Shown: one piece after another, positions 8,661 to 18,577 of the stretch | Layout: each line of letters begins with the position of its first letter | How positions within the stretch are numbered: position 1 is the stretch's first letter | From: Cerasibacillus quisquiliarum | Lineage (GTDB): Bacteria; Bacillota; Bacilli; Bacillales; Amphibacillaceae | Assembly (NCBI RefSeq): GCF_014202495.1 | Contig: NZ_JACHHA010000005.1 | Coordinates: 124,001-188,000, forward strand | DNA: 64,000 nucleotides | Direction: 5' to 3' | The notes under the pieces: model-generated | Told to the model about the DNA's origin: nothing | Seen by the model: the letters and a program-made list of their open reading frames with translations, nothing else | Databases searched by the model: none | Made by a program: the position numbers and the translations under genes

Positions 8661-9595
8661 TAAGCATCACGTCTTATCTTCGTCATAACTGCATTTGCCA
8701 TAGCATTTATAAAAAGCGGATCAACGTTTGGCATTTCTGGACGATAATAATTTGCACCGATTTCGTCACAAACTACTTTACACTCATAATCATTATCATA
8801 TAGGACTTCTAAATGATCAGCCACAAAGCCCACTGGCGCATAAACAAAAGCTTTATACCCTTTTTGTTTATATAAGTCACGTGTTAAATCTTGTACGTCT
8901 GGACCTAACCATGGATCTGGTGTATTTCCTTCACTTTGCCAGCCAATCTCATAGTTTGTTACCCCGGCTTCCTTCACTATTAATTCAGCTGTTTCTTTTA
9001 ACTGCTCAGGATACGGATCATTATTCTGTATAATTTTCTCTGGTAAGCTGTGAGCTGAAACGATTAACACTGCTTTTTTACGTTCCTCATCACTCATCTT
9101 TGCATATTCTTTTGTAATTTCTCTTGCCCAATAGGCGATAAAATCTGGCTCAGTATACCAACTTTCAACTGATGTTAATGTTATTCCATGTTTTTCTGCT
9201 TCTTCCTGAGCACGACCATTGTATGACTTAATACTAAATGTTGAATAATGTGGCGCAAGCACGATTGATGCAGCTTGTTTAATACCATCTTTAGCCATCT
9301 TTTCTACCGCATCCTCAATGAACGGTTCGATATGTTTCAGACCGATATATACTTGGAAATCATAGGCATCTTGAATTTGATTTAATACTTTTTCTAATGC
9401 GTATGCTTGTTCTTCAGTAATCTTAGCAAGCGGTGAAATACCACCAATTGCTCTATATCGCTCTGTTAAATCTGCTAAAGCTTCTGGAGATGGTTTTCTA
9501 CCATGACGAATATGTGTGTAATATCGCTCGATATCTTCTTCTTTATATGGTGTACCATATGCCATTACTAATAGGCCCATTTTCTTTCTTCCCAT
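8660..9595 (-). CDS. hemH: HemH, coproporphyrin III ferrochelatase
   Basis: This enzyme inserts Fe2+ into coproporphyrin III. The 311-residue protein has family motifs: LVMAYGTPY at the start, [15 protein letters not shown], the metal-site histidine in [10 protein letters not shown], and [14 protein letters not shown] near the C-terminus. Length matches the monomeric, soluble Bacillus ferrochelatase. It starts at an ATG after GAGGTGAG, 26 bp after hemE, and its stop overlaps the start of hemY. Confidence 0.95.
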   Translation of the reverse strand: MGRKKMGLLVMAYGTPYKEEDIERYYTHIRHGRKPSPEALADLTERYRAIGGISPLAKITEEQAYALEKVLNQIQDAYDFQVYIGLKHIEPFIEDAVEKMAKDGIKQAASIVLAPHYSTFSIKSYNGRAQEEAEKHGITLTSVESWYTEPDFIAYWAREITKEYAKMSDEERKKAVLIVSAHSLPEKIIQNNDPYPEQLKETAELIVKEAGVTNYEIGWQSEGNTPDPWLGPDVQDLTRDLYKQKGYKAFVYAPVGFVADHLEVLYDNDYECKVVCDEIGANYYRPEMPNVDPLFINAMANAVMTKIRRDA

Positions 9596-9621
9596 ATCAA
9601 CTCACCTCATGTTTTTAAGTG

Positions 9622-10656
9622 TTATCGCTTTGAGTACGTATGAATGAATTCTGTTAAACGAATTAACGTTTCTGGCTTTACATCTGGTGTTACACCGTGA
9701 CCTAAGTTAAATACATGATGTCCATCATCTTTTGATTGATCTAAAATCTCTTTTGTACGTGCTTCAATCGTATCCCAGTCAGCTAATAAAATCGCTGGAT
9801 CTAGATTACCTTGCAATACTTTCGTTACTCCTAACTCACGTGCTTCCTTAATGGAAGTACGCCAATCAAGCCCAATAACATCTACTGGTAAATCATTCCA
9901 TTCCATTAATAAATGACTAGCACCAACACCAAATATAATTAGTGGAACATCAAAGCGTCGCAACTCTGTAAAAATCCGTGTCATGATTGGTTTTATGTAT
10001 TTACGATAATCTCTAACATCTAATGAGCCGACCCAAGAATCAAATATCTGAACCGCTTTAACTCCTGCCTTTATTTGCACTTCAACATATATAATAATCA
10101 TATCTGCTAATTTATCCATTAACATAAACCACAAATCAGGATTGCTGTACATAAGCGCTTTTGTTTTACCATAATTTTTAGACGGTCCACCTTCAATCAT
10201 GTAACTTGCCAAAGTAAATGGAGCCCCACTGAAACCAATTAATGGAACATTTAATTGTTCTTCTGTCAATATACGAATCGTGTCTAATACATATGGTATA
10301 TGTTTTTCTGGCTCCAACACTTTTAAGTTTTCAACATCTTCAATTGTTTTAACCGGATTATAGATGACTGGCCCTACGCCTGGTTTTATTTCCACATCGA
10401 TTCCCATTGCTGGAAGAGGCGTCATAATGTCTTTATATAATATTGCTGCATCTACATCATAATTTTCTACTGGTAAACGTGTCACATAAGCACATGTTTC
10501 TGGTCGATGTGTAATTTCAAATAATGAGTATTTCTTCTTTAATTCACGGTATTCTGGTTGTGAACGACCTGCTTGACGCATATACCAAGCAGGAGTATAG
10601 TCAACTTTCTCTCCACGATAAGCCTTAAGGATTGTATCATTAAATTGCTTTGACAT
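9622..10656 (-). CDS. hemE: HemE, uroporphyrinogen decarboxylase
   Basis: This enzyme converts uroporphyrinogen III to coproporphyrinogen III. Family signatures are present: [16 protein letters not shown] near the N-terminus, [17 protein letters not shown], and [14 protein letters not shown] at the C-terminus. I start it at the ATG at 10656, eight bases after AAGGGTG; an in-frame GTG at 10668 lies inside that ribosome binding site. This gives 344 residues, normal for the family. It is the first gene of the haem operon. The haem-degrading HmoB is encoded 2.4 kb away on the other strand. Confidence 0.95.
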   Translation of the reverse strand: MSKQFNDTILKAYRGEKVDYTPAWYMRQAGRSQPEYRELKKKYSLFEITHRPETCAYVTRLPVENYDVDAAILYKDIMTPLPAMGIDVEIKPGVGPVIYNPVKTIEDVENLKVLEPEKHIPYVLDTIRILTEEQLNVPLIGFSGAPFTLASYMIEGGPSKNYGKTKALMYSNPDLWFMLMDKLADMIIIYVEVQIKAGVKAVQIFDSWVGSLDVRDYRKYIKPIMTRIFTELRRFDVPLIIFGVGASHLLMEWNDLPVDVIGLDWRTSIKEARELGVTKVLQGNLDPAILLADWDTIEARTKEILDQSKDDGHHVFNLGHGVTPDVKPETLIRLTEFIHTYSKR

Positions 10657-10743
10657 ATTTATTTTCACCCTTTTATAACTTTCTTCATATTATCCACCAT
10701 TATTAACTATAACCATTTTTCACATACGTGTATAGCATACGGC

Positions 10744-12945
10744 TTATTTTGTCATTAATTTGTCATATGATAAAGATAATTCAACATCTGGCGAGCGTTT
10801 CCCTTCTAATTTAGTCAATGGGTCATAAGGGACGACATAATATGTCTTCGCTTTAAAGAGTGATGGTAGACGGATTCGATATTCATGATGCCCAATAACT
10901 TCACCTACTCGTCTATCAATTCCACTCGAATCAACTTGATAAATTCGATAAACAACACGTTTATCGTCCGAACCGTCCCAAGTCAATTTACCGTTTATTG
11001 CGAAGTTTTTCCATTCAATATCTGCTTGCAAATTATGTATTACAGGTAATTGGATTGGTCGTTCAAGTGCTTCAACACCAGTTGGCTTTTCGAATGTTTT
11101 TGCCAATGGTTCTAACTTATTTACTTCTGTTAAAATTTGTTTTACTAATATTGTTGGATAGCTACTCCCCCCTGTTAAATAATGGGCCTGATCAGATTTG
11201 TCATAGCCAATCCAGGCAACCAACGCATACTCAGGGGTATATCCAGCAAACCATATGTCCTTATTTTTTCCTGTTACATGTGGATGCTCGGTTGTACCTG
11301 TTTTTCCCGCTAAAGCATGGTCATAGAAGCCTGCCTTTGCCGTTCCTTGATTAACCGTTTCTGAAAGTATTTCCGTTATGTTCCAAGCAACCTGTTTTGT
11401 AAATACTTGTACCTGTTTTTTATTCGCTTGATATAGTAGTTCCCCATTTGATTTATAAATTTTATCAATCACATGTGAATCTTGAAATTTTCCTTCATTA
11501 GGAAATGTAGCATACGCATCCATTAATTGTATAGGTGTTATGCCATATTTTAAACCACCTAAAGCGATTGATAATCCATGATCATTAGGTAATGGGATAT
11601 TCAGTTGCTTCAAATACTCTTTTGAATAATCAATTCCAATCTGATCAAGGAGCCATACCGCTGATGTATTCTTTGACTCCATTAGTGCGGAATATAATGA
11701 TACATAACCACTATATATTTCCTCACTATTACGGATTTTTAAAGCATCTAATAAATCCTTTTGATCTGGGATTACACTATATGGTCCAAACGATTCTGTC
11801 ATCATTGCGGGTGCATAGACTGCAATTGGTTTTATCGTTGAACCTGGCTGACGTTTAATTGTCACTCGATTTAAATGACCAAATTGATAATCTCTCCCAC
11901 CAATAGCAGCAACGATTTTACCTGATTTCACTTCCCGCATAACAAATGAACCTTCAACGCCTGATACATTGCCTGGGAAATATTGATCATTTTTAAAATG
12001 GTCATAGCTTATCTTCTGAATCTTTTCATCCATGTTAACAACGAGTCGATAGCCGCCACGCTTTAATTCATTTATGGTGAGATGATGTTTGTCAGCAGCT
12101 TCTTTCGTCACTAGATCAATATAGCTTGCTAAATATGGACGACTCATCTTTTCACTATTCTTTAATCCCAATGTCTTTCCTGATTCTCGTACTCGATCTT
12201 CTGTTGAAATAAATCCACTATCATCCATCGCTTTTAAAACAGCATTTCGTCGTTTAAGTGCTTTGTCTGGATAATGAATAGGTGAGTAGCGATTCGGTGA
12301 CTGAACAATACCTGCTAATAATGCTGCCTCAGTCATCGTTAAATTACGAGCCGATTTAGAAAAATACTTTTGTGCGGCCATTTCAATTCCATAAACACCA
12401 TGCCCATAATATATTGAATTGATATATAGCTCTAAAATATCATTCTTTGAGTAGTGTCGTTCTAAATAAATCGCTGCCATTACTTCTTTCATTTTACGCA
12501 ACCATGTTTTCTCATGCGTAAGAAACAAATTCTTGACAACCTGTTGAGTAATCGTGCTTGCTCCTTCTACCTTACTTCCTGCCATTATATCTTTTACAAT
12601 CGCACGAAATACCGATTTACTATCAACCCCAGCATGTTTATAAAAACGTCGGTCCTCAATTGCGACGAACGCCTCCAATACATAATCAGGCAATTGATCA
12701 ATGTTAATAGGTAATCGATTCTCTTCATATAACCGATAAATCTCCGCACCATCAGCCGTTTCAATAATAGTAGCCGCAGGAAGAATCATTTTTTCTTCAT
12801 CAACAAAAAAACGTCCCCCATACAAAATAAAGAGATAACCAGTTAAACTCATGACAAAAATAATAGATAATATAAAAAAAGGGCGCTTTAAATTCTGTTG
12901 AACACATTTCAGTGACTTCCTGATCACTGACTTCCCCTTCATCAT
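10744..12945 (-). CDS. pbpF: PbpF, class A penicillin-binding protein (glycosyltransferase/transpeptidase)
   Basis: This bifunctional cell-wall synthase is anchored by one membrane segment at about residues 22-42. The GT51 glycosyltransferase domain has EDRRFYKH (97-104) and GASTITQQ (128-135). The transpeptidase domain has the catalytic SxxK (Ser369-Lys372), SxN (Ser424-Asn426) and KTG (548-550). After it comes a region (about 640-725) that looks like a fibronectin-type fold. At 733 residues it is close to B. subtilis PbpF, which also lies beside hemEHY. The start has two tandem ATGs after GAGGTGA; the second (12942) has the better spacing. Confidence 0.92.
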   Translation of the reverse strand: MMKGKSVIRKSLKCVQQNLKRPFFILSIIFVMSLTGYLFILYGGRFFVDEEKMILPAATIIETADGAEIYRLYEENRLPINIDQLPDYVLEAFVAIEDRRFYKHAGVDSKSVFRAIVKDIMAGSKVEGASTITQQVVKNLFLTHEKTWLRKMKEVMAAIYLERHYSKNDILELYINSIYYGHGVYGIEMAAQKYFSKSARNLTMTEAALLAGIVQSPNRYSPIHYPDKALKRRNAVLKAMDDSGFISTEDRVRESGKTLGLKNSEKMSRPYLASYIDLVTKEAADKHHLTINELKRGGYRLVVNMDEKIQKISYDHFKNDQYFPGNVSGVEGSFVMREVKSGKIVAAIGGRDYQFGHLNRVTIKRQPGSTIKPIAVYAPAMMTESFGPYSVIPDQKDLLDALKIRNSEEIYSGYVSLYSALMESKNTSAVWLLDQIGIDYSKEYLKQLNIPLPNDHGLSIALGGLKYGITPIQLMDAYATFPNEGKFQDSHVIDKIYKSNGELLYQANKKQVQVFTKQVAWNITEILSETVNQGTAKAGFYDHALAGKTGTTEHPHVTGKNKDIWFAGYTPEYALVAWIGYDKSDQAHYLTGGSSYPTILVKQILTEVNKLEPLAKTFEKPTGVEALERPIQLPVIHNLQADIEWKNFAINGKLTWDGSDDKRVVYRIYQVDSSGIDRRVGEVIGHHEYRIRLPSLFKAKTYYVVPYDPLTKLEGKRSPDVELSLSYDKLMTK

Positions 12946-13085
12946 AGATTCACCTCAAATATTTGGCGGAAATGTACTTAGTCTACATTATACGACATTT
13001 TTTTTAACGGGAAAAGAACAAGTCCTTAATAGCTCTTATACAATGTCTATGACATAATAATATATAGAAAGGAGTGGCATGATAG

Positions 13086-13586
13086 ATGGTAAAAACAAAA
13101 GCATTTATGACTAATGGGACATATGCCTTCTTAAAGAAACTCGAACAGAAGCATGATCACTTATCTTTTTACTTCATGAAGAATCACGACACACTAGCTT
13201 ATTATGAAGGAATTGGTAAATCTGTATTTACTGCAGGAAGAGTCTATGACATTTTGTTATCTAAGGGGCTTATTGAAAAACAAGGATTTGTTGCTATGAA
13301 TCATATCCCTGTAACAACAGATGGGCGCCCCGTCTTTGAAGAGCGCTTCAAGCAGAGACAACACGCAGTCGAAACAATGCCTGGCTTCCAAGCCTTTCGA
13401 TTGTTAAAGCCTAAAAAAGGCCTTGCTTATATCGTCTTAACACAGTGGAAGCGAGAAGCATATTTTAATGAGTGGCGAGAATCAAAAGCATTTGAGAAAG
13501 CACATAACAAACAATCGGTTAAACAACCAGCATATTTTGCTGACCGCCCATTTTTAAAAACATACACTATGATAAAAGAAGAATAA
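13086..13586 (+). CDS. hmoB: HmoB-type haem-degrading monooxygenase (YhgC)
   Basis: This 166-residue protein has a C-terminal antibiotic-biosynthesis-monooxygenase (ABM) fold: NHIPVTTDGRPVFEERFKQR, then FQAFRLLKP and LTQWKREAYFNEW. That is the pattern of the HmoA/HmoB haem monooxygenases, which open the haem ring and release iron. The N-terminal 65 residues match the HmoB extension. It lies divergently next to pbpF and near the haem synthesis operon, as yhgC does in B. subtilis. The start follows AAAGGAG with a long spacing of about 11 bases. Confidence 0.88.
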   Translation: MVKTKAFMTNGTYAFLKKLEQKHDHLSFYFMKNHDTLAYYEGIGKSVFTAGRVYDILLSKGLIEKQGFVAMNHIPVTTDGRPVFEERFKQRQHAVETMPGFQAFRLLKPKKGLAYIVLTQWKREAYFNEWRESKAFEKAHNKQSVKQPAYFADRPFLKTYTMIKEE

Positions 13587-13621
13587 GGGGATCCTCTTTT
13601 TTTAGGACACCCCCTTATTGT
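13582..13621. terminator. Bidirectional terminator between hmoB and the thioredoxin-like gene
   Basis: AATAAGGGG and CCCCTTATT pair around an inner ATCCT / AGGA arm. The stem begins inside the hmoB stop codon and lies 20 bp from the end of the convergent gene. Confidence 0.65.
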
Positions 13622-13640
13622 TCTAATCAAAACAATTTCT

Positions 13641-14126
13641 TTATTTTTCTTTTAAAACATGTTCTTCAAAAAAATCTCTAAACACACTTTCTTCATTATA
13701 TCCTTCTATACGCGCGACTTCCTTACCATTTTCATAATGAATAAGTGTCGGTGTTCCTTCTATTTGATAAGAATCCCAACCCTTTTTAAACTCAGATAAG
13801 TTAATTTTCTTCAGATCTATGTTCAGTTCCTCAGCTAATGGGACTAAAATTGGGGTTGTTTCAAGACAATAGCTACAGTCAGGTTTGTAGAAATAAACTG
13901 TCATCGATTCTTTTTTATCAAGTACTTGATTCAGCGTGTTAGGAGTGATTTGGTTTTGATATAATGGATCATCCATTTGCTTAATTGTCGAATGGTTTAA
14001 ATCATTTTTTTCGTAACTATTGTTACCACCATCTATTGCTTGCTTCGTTTTATACTGGTTCACAATAAACAAAGCTAAAAACAATAGAGCGATTGTACCA
14101 ATAATTACTAACATCTTCTTGTGCAT
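13641..14126 (-). CDS. Membrane-anchored thioredoxin-like thiol-disulfide protein
   Basis: This 161-residue protein has an N-terminal membrane anchor (about residues 5-22), a short linker, then a thioredoxin fold with the redox pair Cys84-Ser-Tyr-Cys87 and the cis-proline segment EGTPTLIHYENG. The redox domain should face outside the cell. It starts 6 bp after the bdbC stop, so the two genes form an operon and probably an electron-transfer pair: BdbC would re-oxidise this protein, or the protein hands thiols on to secreted substrates. It could also be called BdbA- or StoA-like; the sequence does not decide. Confidence 0.8.
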   Translation of the reverse strand: MHKKMLVIIGTIALLFLALFIVNQYKTKQAIDGGNNSYEKNDLNHSTIKQMDDPLYQNQITPNTLNQVLDKKESMTVYFYKPDCSYCLETTPILVPLAEELNIDLKKINLSEFKKGWDSYQIEGTPTLIHYENGKEVARIEGYNEESVFRDFFEEHVLKEK

Positions 14127-14132
14127 TCTAAC

Positions 14133-14558
14133 TCACCTCTTAACTAGTTTTAATATCAGTAAATGAAGAACAAATATACTTAAAAAGGAAATACCAGCTT
14201 GAAAGGGAATGGTTATAAACCCTAAATAATTAACATATTGCGTATGACATGGAATAATTCCACATGTATCACCAACTTCTTGCAATAAAGGAAGCTTTTG
14301 TAATAAATAATGATAGGATGATATAAGAAAACCTATTCCACTTAGAAATAAACCCGGTAATGCGATTTGGATATTTTTTTTCCATAAAGCGACACCATAA
14401 ATCATAATAAGTGGATACATGAAAATACGTTGTACCCAACATAATTCACAAGGCGTAAAGCCCATCACTTCTGAATAAAAAAGACTGCCACCTGTCGCTA
14501 ATAATGCAATTGTCCAAATCACAAGCATGAGGTTATCTAATGATTTGTCAGACGTCAT
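14133..14558 (-). CDS. bdbC: BdbC, DsbB-family disulfide bond oxidoreductase
   Basis: This small four-helix quinone-linked membrane oxidoreductase oxidises partner thiol proteins. Redox pairs are Cys37-x2-Cys40 (CELC after the first helix) and Cys99-x4-Cys104 (CGIIPC), the DsbB pattern. I place the start at the ATG at 14558, nine bases after AGGGAG, giving 141 residues, normal for BdbC; the longer frame from a TTG at 14576 would start before the ribosome binding site. In B. subtilis BdbC is needed for disulfides in competence pili, and comK is nearby, but that link here is only inference. Confidence 0.9.
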   Translation of the reverse strand: MTSDKSLDNLMLVIWTIALLATGGSLFYSEVMGFTPCELCWVQRIFMYPLIMIYGVALWKKNIQIALPGLFLSGIGFLISSYHYLLQKLPLLQEVGDTCGIIPCHTQYVNYLGFITIPFQAGISFLSIFVLHLLILKLVKR

Positions 14559-14636
14559 TGTACGACTCTCCCTCAAACGTAGTCGTGATAATTATACACG
14601 AAAATATAAAAAGGCTCTAACAATATATCAGATAAA

Positions 14637-15263
14637 CTACAGCAAACCATTGCGATGAACGTAAACAGCTGCTTGTGTACGATCACTTACACCTAATTTA
14701 GATAGAATATGACTCACATGTGTCTTAACTGTTTTAATGCCTATGTATAATTTTTCACTAATCTCCTGATTTGTTAAACCATTCCCAATACATAGGAGAA
14801 CCTCCATCTCACGTGGTGTTAATTCATCATGTGGTTTTAAAGGCTGCTTTTGAAAGTTTGTTAACATTTTATTAGCTACTTTTGGTTCAATGACATTTTC
14901 TCCTATAACAGCTTTCTTAATGGCCTGGACAATTTCATCGGCGGACGCTGTTTTCAATAAATAGCTAAAAGCGCCTGCTTCAAGAGCTGGAAAAACTTGC
15001 TCATCGTCATAATAACTCGTCAGTATAATAATTTTACACTCTGGATACTTTTCTATTACTTGCTTTGTCGCTTCAATTCCCGATCCATTCTCCATTACTA
15101 AATCCATTAAAACAACATCTGGCTTTTCACGTAAAATGATTTCTACACTAGAAAATCCACTCGCTGCCTGACCTACTATCTCAATGTCATCGTCTGTCTG
15201 TAGATAGGCGATGATTCCTTTCCGAACGATTTCATGATCATCAACAACTACAACTCTAATCAT
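14637..15263 (-). CDS. liaR: LiaR, NarL-type response regulator
   Basis: This 208-residue regulator has a receiver domain with the phosphorylation site in DVVLMDLVMENG (about Asp54) and a C-terminal LuxR-type helix-turn-helix (LTPREMEVLL, NQEISEKLYIGIKTVKTHVSHIL). It is the last gene of liaF-liaS-liaR, 20 bp after liaS. In B. subtilis LiaR responds to antibiotics that disturb lipid II (bacitracin, nisin, vancomycin) and activates liaIH; no liaI or liaH gene lies here. Confidence 0.92.
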   Translation of the reverse strand: MIRVVVVDDHEIVRKGIIAYLQTDDDIEIVGQAASGFSSVEIILREKPDVVLMDLVMENGSGIEATKQVIEKYPECKIIILTSYYDDEQVFPALEAGAFSYLLKTASADEIVQAIKKAVIGENVIEPKVANKMLTNFQKQPLKPHDELTPREMEVLLCIGNGLTNQEISEKLYIGIKTVKTHVSHILSKLGVSDRTQAAVYVHRNGLL

Positions 15264-15283
15264 TATTAAAACCTCCTTTTGAA

Positions 15284-16327
15284 TTATTTGTGCACTGGAA
15301 TACGAATATCAATATTCGTTCCCTCATCTTTATTTGAACGAATCGTAAATGTGCCACCAAGTTCTTGACTTCTTTCACGCATTGTCTTTAATCCATATGA
15401 TGTTTTTCTATTCAGATCTTGTTCAATATCAAATCCTCTGCCATTATCACGAATATGGACGAATAATTCATCGTGGCGCATATAGACATCGATTCTAACT
15501 CGTGTTGCATGAGCATGCCGTAGAATATTAGATAATGCTTCTTGAATAATGCGAAATATATGATCTTCAATTGCTTCACTTAAAGTGAGATCATCTTGTA
15601 TATTTACTTGGAACTCAATCTGACATTTATCTTTTAATTCAGCAATTAACTGTCGAACTCCTTTATGAAGCGGTTCACCTGATAAATGTACAGGTCTTAA
15701 ATGAAGCATTAAAGCACGCATCTCGGTCTGGGCTTTTAAAGCAGCTTGAACGACTTCCTGCATATGGTCTTTTGCCATTTGCGGATTCTCATCAAACTGT
15801 TTAATTGCTGCTTGTGACATCATCGTTAAAGCAAATAATTGTTGGCTAACAGCATCATGTAACTCGCGAGCCAATCGTTGCCTTTCTTCCATAACAGCTG
15901 ATTTATGAGCTGATTTTGCAAACTCTGCCTTTTCATCTGCTAAACGTTGTAATGATTTAACTTGTGCTTGCATATTCACCCCCAACTGATTCAATTCATT
16001 ACTTATACGGGAAATCTCATCGTCACGATCACAATAAATATTAGATAAATAATTTCCATTCGTATATTGTGCGATTAGAACCGACAACCCGTCAATTCGG
16101 TTTTTTAAATCGCCGCTCGACTCAAAACCCGCATAAAAAGAAATCATTGTCCCACACACAATATATAAAATAATAAAGACAAAAATACTCGTAACATGAA
16201 GCCATTTTGGTTCAAAGAGGACATAAATCGTTAATAAAATTGCGAGTAATGTAACCGTTGTAATAAATAAACTATAAAGATTGGAGCGGATATATACATA
16301 ACGTATACCATTTAATCGCTTAAACAA
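15284..16327 (-). CDS. liaS: LiaS, intramembrane-sensing histidine kinase
   Basis: This 347-residue kinase has two N-terminal membrane helices with a very short outside loop (about residues 17-70), a HAMP-like linker, a HisKA_3 domain with the phospho-accepting histidine in RELHDAVSQQLF, and an ATPase domain with DNGRGFDIEQ. The short sensor loop fits intramembrane-sensing kinases of the LiaS type. It uses a TTG start, seven bases after GAGGTGA, and lies 14 bp after liaF. Confidence 0.92.
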   Translation of the reverse strand: MFKRLNGIRYVYIRSNLYSLFITTVTLLAILLTIYVLFEPKWLHVTSIFVFIILYIVCGTMISFYAGFESSGDLKNRIDGLSVLIAQYTNGNYLSNIYCDRDDEISRISNELNQLGVNMQAQVKSLQRLADEKAEFAKSAHKSAVMEERQRLARELHDAVSQQLFALTMMSQAAIKQFDENPQMAKDHMQEVVQAALKAQTEMRALMLHLRPVHLSGEPLHKGVRQLIAELKDKCQIEFQVNIQDDLTLSEAIEDHIFRIIQEALSNILRHAHATRVRIDVYMRHDELFVHIRDNGRGFDIEQDLNRKTSYGLKTMRERSQELGGTFTIRSNKDEGTNIDIRIPVHK

Positions 16328-16341
16328 ATAATCACCTCTTC

Positions 16342-17118
16342 CTACACGTAATTAATACGAATTGAACCTGCTTTTAACCGAATTTGGAAATCTAACTTTT
16401 GTTCAGAAAAACCATAGCCAGGTGTTTCAAATGTAAATGAACGATTAATCCCATCAGTAGATTGACCAACGACATCAATTTCACCAGCGACGACATAGGC
16501 TCGTACACGAAATTCAGCATGTTCTGGCATTAAAATATGGACATCCCCTGCTAAAGAGTCAATGAGAATAGGAATCTTTTTCTCCGGTATAAATGCTTTT
16601 GAGAAATCGAAAAAGAAATCCCCTGCCAAGCTTCTTAATGACATCGGCTCGACTTTCCAATTCGGCTGATTATATTCATAACTACCGACTGAAAACATAG
16701 AACCTTTGTCATCGACTTCCGCATCATCAAAATTATCATCAGCATCTGTTTTATCTTTTGACCAGTTCATGACAACGACTGGGCGTGATCCTTTTAATAA
16801 TGAAAATCCAACATAAATTATTAGTAATGGCCATAGTTTAAATAAATCTTTGAAATGAAATGTAATGACTTGAAATCGATCTAAGATTAGTAATGAACCA
16901 AAGAGGATGAAAAGACTTCCAAAAAACAAACTGCCCCCTTGATACCTAAAACGATTACTCACCCATTTTAAACCAAGCATAATGATTAGAACTGGATATA
17001 GATAATGCCATCCCGTTTCAAAACTAAATGACATGATACCGATATTTTCTAAAATTAATAAGGTCCCAAACCCAATTAAAAAAAAAGCAATGATATAATA
17101 AAAAATACTTCTTCTCAT
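16342..17118 (-). CDS. liaF: LiaF, membrane inhibitor of the LiaSR system
   Basis: LiaF keeps LiaS inactive in the absence of envelope stress. The N-terminal 110 residues hold four hydrophobic segments; the C-terminal domain (SLAGDFFFDFSKAFIPE, then IDSLAGDVHILMPEH) is the repeat-bearing LiaF/DUF2154 type. I start it at the ATG at 17118, six bases after GGTGGG, giving 258 residues. The longer frame starts with a GTG before that site. It is the first gene of the operon. Confidence 0.9.
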   Translation of the reverse strand: MRRSIFYYIIAFFLIGFGTLLILENIGIMSFSFETGWHYLYPVLIIMLGLKWVSNRFRYQGGSLFFGSLFILFGSLLILDRFQVITFHFKDLFKLWPLLIIYVGFSLLKGSRPVVVMNWSKDKTDADDNFDDAEVDDKGSMFSVGSYEYNQPNWKVEPMSLRSLAGDFFFDFSKAFIPEKKIPILIDSLAGDVHILMPEHAEFRVRAYVVAGEIDVVGQSTDGINRSFTFETPGYGFSEQKLDFQIRLKAGSIRINYV

Positions 17119-17176
17119 ATCTATCCCACCTATCACAGGTCATAAAATCAATTTATCCAATTCAACTCATACATCT

Positions 17177-17238
17177 ATTCTATCAGGGAGTTGTTGGAAG
17201 ATAAACCACCTTAAGGTGTTTTCCGCCTCCACCTTAAG
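17177..17238 (-). promoter_or_regulatory. Candidate liaFSR promoter with an inverted/direct repeat operator
   Basis: Reading the minus strand, a weak -35 (TTTATC, plus positions 17200-17205) and TAGAAT (17177-17182) are 17 bp apart. Directly upstream sits the perfect 12-bp palindrome CACCTTAAGGTG (17207-17218), and 23 bp further out the same TTAAGGTGG arm recurs (17229-17238). A weak -35 with repeats just upstream is the layout expected for a response-regulator-activated promoter. That LiaR is the binder is inference. Confidence 0.45.
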
Positions 17239-17285
17239 TCTGAGAACTCTCTTAATCATCTTAATTGAGCTAAAAGAAAACATTT

Positions 17286-17315
17286 TAGACACCATCTTCT
17301 GAAAAATGGTATAAT
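17286..17315 (+). promoter_or_regulatory. Sigma-A promoter for yhaA
   Basis: TAGACA (17286-17291), an 18-bp spacer and a perfect TATAAT (17310-17315) lie about 50 bp before the yhaA start. Confidence 0.6.
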
Positions 17316-17367
17316 AAAAGGAATTTCATTTATTTAAAGTATATACATTATGGGGGAATGATGCATC

Positions 17368-18543
17368 ATGTTTTCAAAAATAAAACGAGCTATTGACAAA
17401 TCCTTTAATGAAATGGTTGATATTCGTCGTTACTTACACCAATATCCTGAATTATCTTTTAAAGAGGAGAAAACCGCAAAGTATATTGCTAATTTTTATA
17501 AACAACTCGGTCTACCTTATCAAGAAAAAGTCGGGGGAAATGGTGTAATTGCAACCTTAAAGGGTGGTAAACCTGGTAAAACAGTTGGCTTACGCGCTGA
17601 CTTTGATGCTCTACCAATTCAAGATGAAAAAGATGTTCCGTATCGCTCTAGAGTAGACGGTGTCATGCATGCTTGTGGTCATGACGGACATACTGCAACT
17701 CTTCTCGTTATTGCCCGTGTTTTGAAAGAGTTTCAAGACGATTTGCCTGGGACGGTTGTTTTCATCCATCAACATGCTGAAGAAATGAATCCTGGTGGAG
17801 CAAAGCCAATCATTGAATCAGGTGCACTTGATCACCTTGACGCTATATTCGGAACACATTTATGGTCTGGCATACCAGTCGGACGAATTGAAATTTCAAA
17901 AGATGTTCTGATGGCAGGCGCAGATAGCTTTCGTATTACGTTACACGGTAAAGGCGGACATGGATCTGAACCTCATGAAACAAAAGATGCCATCACAATT
18001 GGCGCTCAATTAGTCACTCAATTACAAACAATCATAAGTAGAGAAGTCAACCCGATGCGTACAGCTGTCTTATCGATTGGAAAATTCCATGCGGGTACAG
18101 CCTTTAATGTGATTGCTGATAAAGCTGAAATTGATGGTACCGTACGCTATTTAGATTTAGAGGTTCAAGCACAAATAATTGAAGCAATGGAGAAACATAT
18201 AAAAGGAATCTGTCTAGCAAATGATATTACTTATACATTTGATTACGCGAAAGGATATCCGCCAGTTGTCAACCATAAAAAAGAGGCGGAACTCGTGATG
18301 GAAGCAAAAGATAGCATTGAAGACATACAAGAAATTGTTGAAGTCGAACCATCAATGGGCGGCGAAGACTTTGCTTACTATTTAATGGAAAAGCCAGGAG
18401 CTTTTTTCTTTACAGGTGCACTTAAAGAATCGAATCCTTATCCACATCATCATCCGAAGTTCGATTTTGATGAAAAAGCGATGCCAATCGCTGCCAAAAC
18501 ATTGATTAAAGCTTATTTAAACTATCAAGAAGCATCATATTAG
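17368..18543 (+). CDS. yhaA: YhaA-like M20 family amidohydrolase (aminoacylase/hippurate hydrolase type)
   Basis: This is a 391-residue zinc hydrolase. Metal ligands are visible in MHACGHDGHTAT (about residues 101-112), HAEEMNPGG, and the C-terminal HHHPKFDFDE. The dimerisation domain begins near GKGGHGSEPHETKDAI. This layout is typical of the M20D amidohydrolases that remove N-acyl groups from amino acids. B. subtilis yhaA lies beside the ecs genes, as here. The natural substrate cannot be read from sequence. It ends in a strong terminator that starts at its stop codon. Confidence 0.82.
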   Translation: MFSKIKRAIDKSFNEMVDIRRYLHQYPELSFKEEKTAKYIANFYKQLGLPYQEKVGGNGVIATLKGGKPGKTVGLRADFDALPIQDEKDVPYRSRVDGVMHACGHDGHTATLLVIARVLKEFQDDLPGTVVFIHQHAEEMNPGGAKPIIESGALDHLDAIFGTHLWSGIPVGRIEISKDVLMAGADSFRITLHGKGGHGSEPHETKDAITIGAQLVTQLQTIISREVNPMRTAVLSIGKFHAGTAFNVIADKAEIDGTVRYLDLEVQAQIIEAMEKHIKGICLANDITYTFDYAKGYPPVVNHKKEAELVMEAKDSIEDIQEIVEVEPSMGGEDFAYYLMEKPGAFFFTGALKESNPYPHHHPKFDFDEKAMPIAAKTLIKAYLNYQEASY

Positions 18544-18577
18544 CCAGCTTCACATGACTGGAAGCTGGCTATTTTTT
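18541..18577 (+). terminator. Terminator of yhaA
   Basis: A perfect 11-bp stem (TAGCCAGCTTC / GAAGCTGGCTA) with a 9-base loop and six T. It includes the yhaA stop and touches the end of ecsB. Confidence 0.9.
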
